Shown here piece by piece: positions 57,467 through 64,000 of a stretch of DNA of 64,000 nt (positions are counted from its first letter, which is position 1; each line of letters opens with the position of its first letter). The translations under genes were made by a program, and so were the position numbers. Below the pieces are notes generated by a model. The model had not been told where the DNA came from and searched no databases. It worked only from the letters and a program-made list of their open reading frames with translations. The stretch comes from Penium margaritaceum (Eukaryota > Streptophyta > Zygnematophyceae > Desmidiales > Peniaceae), in contig SZWC01002438.1 of the NCBI GenBank assembly GCA_023375785.1, positions 1 through 64,000 on the forward strand, read 5' to 3'.

Positions 57467-58284
57467 CATGTGTCCATGGCTAGCACAAAAGGATCTCACC
57501 ATACATAAAAAGTAAGGAGAGGTACCTTTTTCCTAGTTGGCACATTCAGACAAGGCAATCCCAGAATGTAGGACCTTTTTGGATACCCTATTACTTTTTG
57601 ATTTCGACTTTTCAAATATTTTTCAGGTGGTAGTTTTGATTCGCCCTCTTATTTAATTATTTGTTGGTATTCATTTTGGGCAATTTTTTTTAGGTGTGTA
57701 GTCTTGATTTTGTTCTTTTCGGCCCTCAAGCAAGCCGTTTCAACCTCTAGGACATATAACTTCTGGCGTCGGTGGCCATGCGATACCAGAAATCAAGCAA
57801 TCGTGAAATCGGATGAGGGTGACGCGACGCGATTGCACTTTAGATTTTGTGAACTGCTAGGGTCGAAAGACACTGGGAGAATGAATAAATAGTTTTTTTT
57901 ACTCATAATAATATTCTATTTGTAGCCAAATAAACAAAATTGTCGTCCCCAAACATTTATTTGATATCGAAATCAAGAAGCAATAGGGTATTTCTCCCAT
58001 CAGGTCTTGACCCAGGACCTCTTGCCTTTTTCTTTTCTCAGGCTAAGGCATGGAGCCATCGCCCATGGTCACGTAGATATCGGCGGTCGATCACCCTGGA
58101 AACTTTGAAAATTCATATCTCCTTATCCCACCGTTGGATTGGCGTCAAACTTCAATCGTAGACATTTTTCCAACTAATCTTTCAAATGGTGAAATTGGAT
58201 TGACGATCAGAGCAGGAACTTGGTTATTTCCTGGTACTTGCTCCTATGGACCTGAAACTTAGCCGGATGACTCCTTTCCCAACA
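57467..58284 (-). repeat. Copia-1 LTR 1h, second part, split by a MITE
   Basis: This is the 5' portion of a reverse Copia-1 LTR, ending in TGTTGGGAAAGG at 58284. It is interrupted by a 403-bp MITE. The right flank TTTCT equals the left flank of 50642-50861, so the two parts are one solo LTR that was entered by copy 1i. A stretch of about 100 bp between the parts is not found. Confidence 0.82.
57586..57988. mobile_element. MITE, 403 bp, TA target duplication
   Basis: The terminal inverted repeats begin CCCTATT and match at 20 of 22 positions (57586-57607 against 57967-57988). Weaker pairing continues to about 40 bp. The dinucleotide TA is doubled at the borders (57584-57585 and 57989-57990), and removing the insert restores the LTR sequence GGATATTTCTCC. 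The insert is AT-rich, unlike its surroundings, and has no transposase. A TA duplication suggests the Tc1/mariner group; the ends do not look like classical Stowaway. Confidence 0.85.
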
Positions 58285-58289
58285 TTTCT

Positions 58290-58849
58290 GTCCTCCCTTA
58301 AGGGAGATGGAGATCAGATGCCAGGAAGCTAGTTCGACCTCTAGATTTCCTTCTCAAGTTTTTAGAACGCTAGGAGAGGGTCCAGAAAGGTCGTATACCT
58401 TCTAGAAGGGATGACTTATCCTAGATGGCATCTAGAAGTGTCTAAGTCTTCTGAATACCTTCCTACCTACTAGAAGCAAGCTGAGCAATCTAAGAAGGAT
58501 CAGAAGCTTTTACAGGGAAGAAAGGATGCCTTTCTTGGTGGGAAAAGGACAGCCTACCAAGGGCCATTCTAAAAGCCAGAGAATCTGCTAGGAAGTTCCA
58601 AATCAAGCATACTTTGGTATTTTGGAAAGCTTAGATCAGTGGTTATAAAATGATACTTCTTGTGACCCTTGATCAAAAGTGTTCATTCCCAGTCAATTGA
58701 GGCCAAAATTATTGCCTCACTCTCTGACCAGTTTCCTACCAACCTTGGAACCATTTGCCTCCACAGTTTCAGTTGCTACAAAAACTTGGTTGTGTGAACC
58801 AGCCATTCCTTGGGACCCTCTTGGGTGCACACTCACCCTCACGCCAACA
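58290..58849 (+). repeat. LTR-5, right part
   Basis: This continues LTR-5 after the guest LTR. It holds the 14-bp palindrome CTCCCTTAAGGGAG at 58293-58306, several CTAGAAG repeats (about 58340-58470), TATAAAA at 58644-58650 and the CCAACA terminus at 58849. It has no coding potential of note. Confidence 0.72.
58644..58650 (+). promoter_or_regulatory. TATA-like box of LTR-5
   Basis: TATAAAA within GTGGTTATAAAATGATAC, about 200 bp before the LTR end. The role is inferred by comparison with TATAAAAA in Copia-2. Confidence 0.5.
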
Positions 58850-59182
58850 AGTTATGCTCAAGAAGAGGTCGGCCAAGGCTACGCTCGTCTCTCTTAGTAA
58901 GATTGTCGCCTTGTGATGACCATAACTCTTTCATTTCTTTGTCAAATTTTAAAAGCAGGATGTGAAAGTGGAAGTATCTTTCCTAAGTTTTCGATTGGTG
59001 CAAAAACATTTGCATTCCATTTGTACATTTGCTGGCCTCTACAGTCGATTCTCTGTCTGGTAGAAGAAATTATAAAAACAAGGGTAACGCCACCACTCAA
59101 GGCTAGCGTTGAGCATCACCAAAGCTCAAAATGGCAAGAGCAGGCTTGGTTACAGCAGTCCAATCCTTGGAGACGTTACAAG
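58850..59182 (+). pseudogene. Leader and gag start of the second H unit
   Basis: The leader continues from 50501 (58850-59130). A gag start follows at 59131 (MARAGLVTAVQSLETL) and is cut after about 17 codons by Copia-2 copy 2e. It belongs to the oldest layer and is only a fragment. Confidence 0.8.
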
Positions 59183-59953
59183 TGTCAACCTGCTTGAGGC
59201 GAAGGTCTAGAAAACTGGTTCCGATACAATAGTTCCCGCCGACCGCTCTTGGTATTACAACCAAGAGATGATATCACCCTCAGAGCCAATGTTCCACACT
59301 CAGCAGTTCATAGGAATCACTTCCTTGCACTGTGTCCTTAGCACCTGGTCACTTTCACGCAAGGAGCGAAATCCAGGGTCTTGTACCAACCAATGCTTCC
59401 TTAGTGTCTGCCTCTAGTGGACAACTCTGTGAGGAGTCTCAAAGGTAAGAACTATACTGAATGACAGGCAACTGACAGGTTCTGAAAGTCCTAGAGCTAG
59501 CCTCTAGTCTAGGCGCGCAGTGGCTCCTTGGATGAGCCACTTTTGGGGCAATCTGTATTGCGTCATCCCCCCTGCCTACATGGCGCTCCCTGTGATCGTC
59601 AAGTGGCGCCAGCCACCAAGAAGGACCTTGGAATGTTCTAAGATGTCTCTTAGAACCTTCCTGTCCCCCTTTTGATCACAAAGAAAATTAGTCACCGGAC
59701 TCGGATTTGACCTAGTGACATCTCGCTCCTGAGACTAATTCTGGAACGTCTAAGCCAAAAGGAATTGTCCTAGGTACTGTTTGCTGGCTATACTATCCAG
59801 ATTTGACCAAGGGGACTTGCTCCAAAGGAGCACTGCATGTCTTGTCTTTCTGAACCAGACGTAGTGGACTTATTCAAAAGGAGCAGTGCATGCCTAGTCC
59901 ATCCTGTGCCCGTCCAAATATCAGCCATGGACAAGGAGCATATGAGGTCAACA
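59183..59953 (-). repeat. 3' LTR of Copia-2 copy 2e
   Basis: This 771-bp LTR has the tRNA-like segment at about 59696-59762 and the module pair at about 59803-59910. The CTTGGT...ACCAAG hairpin lies near 59245-59270. Confidence 0.87.
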
Positions 59954-60030
59954 AACTCTCCCTTGCACCTCTCTCCATTAGCTGTGAGATCTCTCCTCTC
60001 TCCAGCAGTCTTGGCCTCGGTCTTCGTTTG

Positions 60031-62095
60031 CTACGTTGACCATACCTCGATGCCTCGAGTACATGCAGAATGCAATTCGCTATCCAGCGCCTTTGTCATA
60101 TAACCTACGAGCATCTTCCTGGTCTCCACGTATTCCTGGTCCACAATCTCCTTTCCGACCAGGTCACGTGAGTAGTGGTACCTGATGTCGATGTGCTTGG
60201 TCCACCTGAAGATGACATCATCCTGTGCCATTTTCATGGTGCTCTTGTTGTTGATGTACACCTATGTTGCCTCCGTTTATGGCAGTTTCATCTCAACAAG
60301 TAAACTATGTAGCCACTGTGTCTCCTTGCATGCTTCTGACAGAGTGATGTACTCTGCCTTAGCAGTAGTGAGGGAGACAGTCCTGCTTTCTGCTTCCCCA
60401 AGAGACTACACCACCGTTTAAGAGGCACACAAAGCCCGAGGTGGACGTTTTGTCATCGATTCTTCCTCCGAGTCGGCGTCCGTGTAGCTCACCGGCCGCA
60501 TCGGATCAGATTTTTCTTGGTCTCCAAACTGGAGTCCCATGTGTCGGGTCTTTTGCAGATAGCTCATGATGCGCTTGACTGCTTGCCAATGATGTAGCCC
60601 TGGATTGGCCACAAACCTGCTCACTTGTCCCAAAGCATAGCCAATGTCAGGGCGTGTTCCTTCCATGGCATACATAAGGCTGCCAATAACAGACTGGTAG
60701 GGAATGTTCTCCATCTCACGCCGTTCTGCTTGCGTACTGGGGCTCATGGAGGAGGAGAGCTTGATGTCTGTTGTCATGGGTGTGCTTATGGGCTTGCTGT
60801 CCTCCATGTTGTAGCGCTTGAGGACCTCCATGATGTACTTGGTCTGGTTCAGCTTGATGGTACCGGTTGCTCGATTGCGGTGGACGGCTATCCCGAGATA
60901 GAACTCGAGCGTACCCATGTCCATCATCTTGAACCTGTTCTTGAGATTTGTCTTTATCTTGTTCAACAGCTCGACCCATGACGAGCAGATGATCAGGTCA
61001 TCCACGTATAGTGCAACCAGCATCAAGCCTTGCTCATCCTCCCGCACATAGACACTAGGGTCATTCAGGTAGTGCGTGAAGGTGAGCCCGGCCATGAAGC
61101 CGTCCATCTCCTTGTACCCCATCCTTAGGGCCTGTTTCAGCCCGTAGAGTGCTTTGACCAAATTGCAAACCTTGTATTCTAGAGCTTTCACTCCCTTGGG
61201 CAAATCCATTAGCACTTCTTTGTCTAGCTTTCCGTAGAGGAAAGCTGTCTTGACATCCATCTGGTGGACCTGCAAATCTTTTGCAGTAGCGATGCCCAAC
61301 ATGGATCTCATGGAGGCAAAGGTGATGATAGGTGGGAAGGTCTCCTCGTACTCTGAGCTTGCATGCTGGGAAAACCCCTTTACCACAAATCTTGCCTTGT
61401 ACTTGTCGATAGTACCATCCTACTTGAAGTTTTTCTAGAGTATCCACTTTGACCCCACTACGTGTGCGTTTAGGGGCCTGTCCACCATAACCCATGTTCT
61501 GTTCTCTTCAATGGATGCGAGTTCGCTATCCACTGCCTCCTTCCACTTGGCCCCATCTGTCATGTTCATATCCTCCGTTACGGTCATAGGCTTTCTCTAA
61601 GCCAAGCATGGCCAGCTAAGTCCGGTCCATTTCGCACTCTCAACATCGTACTTGGGCGGAAGTTTCTTCTTGCGCGTACTACGCCGGAGTGTTATAGGTA
61701 GTTCTTTAAGGCTTAGTTGCTTCTATTACTCCTGTGGTGCCATTGATTCGCTGTTTCAGGAAGAGCCACCGGCGTAAGAGTTTAACTCAAAAGCCTCACA
61801 TGACTCAGACTTAGTGTCTGAGTCTGTCGCTGTGTCAACCTGCATGACCACTCTACCTGGAGCCCCATTCTTCACTGGTACCATCTACTAGTTTTCTTGT
61901 ACCTGATCACTTGACTCGAGCAACACAACCCACTCTCCTCAAATCGGAGCATGGACAGGGTCCAACGAATCTCCCTTGTCGAGCGTCCTTTCATCAAACT
62001 CAACATCTCAGCTCCTTACGAGCTTTCCAATCGCTTGGTCCAACAGCCTGTACACCTTGTGTGTAGTGTCATATCCAACCATTACATACTTACGG
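60031..62095 (-). pseudogene. pol fossil of Copia-2 copy 2e
   Basis: The RNase H region is about 60480-60031. RT lies in a long open stretch, about 61386-60418. It includes FASMRSMLGIA, HQMDVKTAFLYGKLDKEV, YVDDLIICSS near 61010, DMGTLEFYLGIAVHRNRATGT and PDIGYALGQVSRFVANPG. The linker and integrase end reach 62095. It is the best-preserved Copia-2 RT in the window. Still broken overall and cut by copy 1l. Confidence 0.84.
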
Positions 62096-62832
62096 TGTTG
62101 GGAAAGGAGCCATCTCGCTCAGTTTCAGGTCTACAGGAGCAAGTTCCAAGAAAGTACCAGATGCCTGCTCTGATTACCAATCCAACTTCACCATTGGAAA
62201 GATCAGGTGGCGAAGTGCCAACGGTCCAAGTTTGAGGCCGATCCAACGGTCGGATTGGGAGATATGAATTTTCGTAGTTTCCGGGGTCATCGACCGTCGA
62301 TATCCGGGTGACCATGGGCGATGGCTCCATGCCTTAGCCTGAGAAAAGAAAAAGGCAAGAGGTCCAGGGTCAAGACCTGATGGGAGAAATATCCAAAAAG
62401 GTCCTTGGTCTTAGGATTGCCTTGTCACAGTGTGCTGACTAGGATAAAGGTACCTCTCCTTACTTTTTAGGTGAGGTGAGATCCTTGTGTGCTAGCCATG
62501 GACACATGGCGATTTTTCATGGGTTTGTGGGTTATGTGACCACTAGGAGTGTGCCATAAGAGCATTCTCTAGCTCTCTAGGTCGTGTGTGAGTGGTCAGC
62601 CTGATTGCAGGCTGATTTCCTCCCTTGTGTGAGATTATGGACTCTAGTGTGTGAGCCTTAGCCTCCATGGCTAAGTGGTGTGGCTTGTGAGAGGGCTGAC
62701 TTGCCCAAGCTCTAGCTCTATATGTACTCCATCATTTTGAGTGATTGAACAACCATTCTTCAGCACAAGTGATGCCCTTCCAATCACACATGCTCGCTGC
62801 TCCAAGGCTCCCTCTCTCCTCAAGCTCCAACA
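62096..62832 (+). repeat. 5' LTR of Copia-1 copy 1l
   Basis: This 737-bp LTR is the best reference for the family. It has the CCAACGGTC core near 62229-62250, also found in the leader and in LTR-4, and a TATATG signal near 62719. Confidence 0.92.
62719..62725 (+). promoter_or_regulatory. TATA-like box of the Copia-1 LTR
   Basis: TATATGT in GCTCTATATGTACTCC, about 110 bp before the LTR end, is kept in nearly all Copia-1 LTRs here. The role is inferred from position. Confidence 0.5.
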
Positions 62833-62834
62833 TT

Positions 62835-62846
62835 TGGTATCAGAGC
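62835..62846 (+). other. Primer binding site, initiator Met tRNA type
   Basis: TGGTATCAGAGC starts two bases after the LTR end and is the standard plant copia minus-strand primer site. The same 12-mer is at 33681 and 51602. Confidence 0.92.
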
Positions 62847-63480
62847 CAAGTTCTGCCACTTCCAGCCAGCACAGGCCGTCACTTTGAGAGTGACAGGTTG
62901 GGGTTAAACCTTCACCAGATTTGACAATCGTCCACAAGATCTTCAAGTTAAAGAGACACGCTTTCCAACGAGCCCAAGATCACGAAGATCCAACGGTCGG
63001 ATTGAGAGTTATGCTCAAAACGAGGTCGGCCACGGCTACACTCTTCTCTATGAGTAAGACTGTCGCCTTGTGATGACCATAACTCTCTCATTTCTTTGTC
63101 AAATTTAAAAAGTGGCATATGCGAATTGTAGTATTTTTCCTACGCTTTGCATTGGTCTAAAAATATTTGCATTCCATTGATTCGTTTGGGAGAAACGCCG
63201 TTTACAAACTGGCTGGTCTGAGTTGGAGTAGGAGCAGAAGCATACCCTGTTTTCAAGAGGGCATATCTTTTGAAATCCCCTATTGATGACCCTGTTTTAT
63301 GCGTCGATCTGAAAGTTTTTGGGCTGAATTTTCCAGTGGTGGGCTCAGTTTTTCAAAATTCCCAGTCTGCTGGCACCTATAGTCCATTTTTTGTCAGACA
63401 GATTTCTGGCAGAAGCAGCAGCAGAAGCAGGGGTAGCGCCGCCATCCAAGGGCAGCGCTGAGCATCACCAAGGCTCAAAA
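62847..63480 (+). repeat. Leader of Copia-1 copy 1l
   Basis: This noncoding leader of about 630 bp holds GATCCAACGGTCGGATT near 62987, a motif also in the U3 of the same LTR. It ends in CACCAAGGCTCAAA before the gag ATG. Confidence 0.85.
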
Positions 63481-64000
63481 TGGCAGCAGCTGGCGTTGTG
63501 ACAGCAGCCCAGCCTTTGGAGAGGCTGGAGGGACGCGCCAACTTCACGTTTTGGAAGATCCGTACCCGCCTCCTTTTGGAGGAGAGGGGTTTGTGGGAGG
63601 TGGTGAGCGGCGACGAGCCGGCTCCAGTTCCACAGGCAAAAGGCATCACCGCAGCGCAGGTGGTGGCGGGGAAGACGCCGCAAAAGGGTGCAACTGATGC
63701 GGGTTCTTCTGCAGCTATACCAGCGACGTACGAGGAGTGGAAAAAGAAGGACAGGCAGGCCTACAGGTTGCTTGTTAACACCATCTCCAACCCGTTTCTT
63801 CAGTACGTGAGTGACAAGGCTACTGCAAAAAAGGGGTGGGACACATTGTGCAAGAAGTTTGAGAGCAAGGATCCTGCATTCCTCATGCTTTTGGAGGAAA
63901 AGATGATGGTGCTGAAAATGCAGGGTGGTGAACGGATGGAGGCGTATCTCAAAAGGGCAAAGGAGCAGGCGAAACAGTTGAGAGCGGCTGGCAATCCTAT
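63481..64000 (+). CDS. gag of Copia-1 copy 1l, runs off the window
   Basis: The start ATG at 63481 is the same as in the other copies (context CTCAAAATGGCAGCAGC). The visible 173 codons are open and include QPLERLEGRANFTFWK, LLLEERGLWEVVSGDEP, YEEWKKKDRQAYRLL, KGWDTLCKKFESKDP and LLEEKMMVLKMQGG. These form the copia gag (UBN2-like) N-terminal domain, which would assemble the particle and bind RNA. The zinc knuckle and pol lie beyond the edge. It is an element gene and not a host gene. Confidence 0.88.

Larger units (their letters stand above)
50502..58849 (+). mobile_element. Solo LTR-5, split by a nested Copia-1 LTR
   Basis: The two halves are 50502-50641 (TGTTGGAGTATTGC...) and 58290-58849 (...CACGCCAACA), about 700 bp together. 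The outer flanks AGTAA and AGTTA differ by one base, and the Copia-1 leader reads on across the site. The inner break carries perfect duplications TTTCT (50637-50641 and 58285-58289) of the guest LTR. No internal region is seen. The LTR holds a tRNA-like segment (50563-50626), a CTCCCTTAAGGGAG palindrome (58293-58306) and TATAAAA (58644-58650). Confidence 0.8.
59183..62095 (-). mobile_element. Copia-2 element 2e, 3' half in the window
   Basis: The 3' LTR is 59183-59953, with RNase H, RT and part of integrase up to 62095, where Copia-1 copy 1l is inserted. The rest, with the 5' LTR, should lie right of the window. It sits in gag of the second H unit. The left flank is ACAAG; its partner is out of view. 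Broken, but with fewer breaks in RT than copies 2b and 2c. Confidence 0.83.
62096..64000 (+). mobile_element. Copia-1 element 1l, head only, fresh-looking
   Basis: A complete LTR (62096-62832), exact primer site (62835-62846), leader and the first 173 codons of gag run to the window edge with no break seen. Its ends are canonical (TGTTGGG...CCAACA). It lies in Copia-2 copy 2e and is flanked on the left by TACGG. It looks whole as far as visible and is probably the youngest copy, but its age cannot be estimated without the 3' LTR. Confidence 0.9.

Noticed and set aside
57704-57892. A small protein encoded by the MITE
   Set aside because: The frame of 62 codons shows no transposase motif and no recognisable domain, and short frames of this length are expected by chance.
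58285-58849. Unique host sequence or a gene remnant between two Copia-1 pieces
   Set aside because: Flank repeats TTTCT and AGTAA/AGTTA show it is the right part of LTR-5; no coding signal was found.

Overview
This window is plant DNA made of retrotransposon fossils. Every long stretch belongs to Ty1/copia LTR elements, their solo LTRs, or one small DNA transposon sitting in them. I found no host gene, rRNA, working tRNA gene or CRISPR array. A plant source is inferred from the initiator-Met-type primer site (TGGTATCAGAGC), copia domain order gag-protease-integrase-RT-RNase H, 5-bp target duplications and deep nesting. The species cannot be told; a large, repeat-rich genome is likely.

Names used here are local. 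Copia-1 has LTRs of about 737 bp, TGTTGGG...CCAACA. Copia-2 has LTRs of about 770 bp, TGTTGACC...GGTTGACA. Copia-3 is a relative of Copia-2 with a 759-bp LTR. LTR-4 (774 bp) and LTR-5 (about 700 bp) are seen only as LTRs.

The layers can be peeled by target duplications. The outermost element is a + strand Copia-1 tandem array, 'H'. Its segments are 17129-18398, 32620-32941, 45668-46770, 47541-49625, an LTR at 49626-50360, then a second unit at 50361-50501 and 58850-59182. Five insertions in H account for the rest. (1) Copia-2 copy 2a lies in the primer site of H (5' LTR 16358-17128, leader pieces 7388-7533 and 976-1165). It holds Copia-2 copy 2b (1166-7387) and a three-LTR Copia-1 element 1b (7534-16327), which holds a solo LTR-4 (10850-11623). 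(2) Copia-2 copy 2c (18399-32619) holds a Copia-3 piece (19186-about 20997) and Copia-1 copy 1d (23541-29839). (3) Copia-1 copy 1m (32942-45667) holds a solo LTR 1e (37688-38408) and copy 1f (38724-44594). (4) A solo Copia-2 LTR, 2d, is at 46771-47540. (5) In the second unit, a solo LTR-5 (50502-58849) is split by a Copia-1 LTR, itself split by rearranged copy 1i (50862-57466) and by a 403-bp MITE (57586-57988). Copia-2 copy 2e (59183-62095) is in turn entered by Copia-1 copy 1l (62096 to the right edge), the freshest-looking element.

The most unusual signals are in the LTRs rather than the genes. Copia-2, Copia-3 and LTR-4 share a tandem pair of about 44-nt stem-loop modules with constant loops and compensating stem changes. 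Copia-2, Copia-3 and LTR-5 carry a tRNA-like segment with A and B boxes 32-33 nt apart. LTR-4 looks like a mosaic of Copia-2-type and Copia-1-type upstream modules. All alignments were made by eye.
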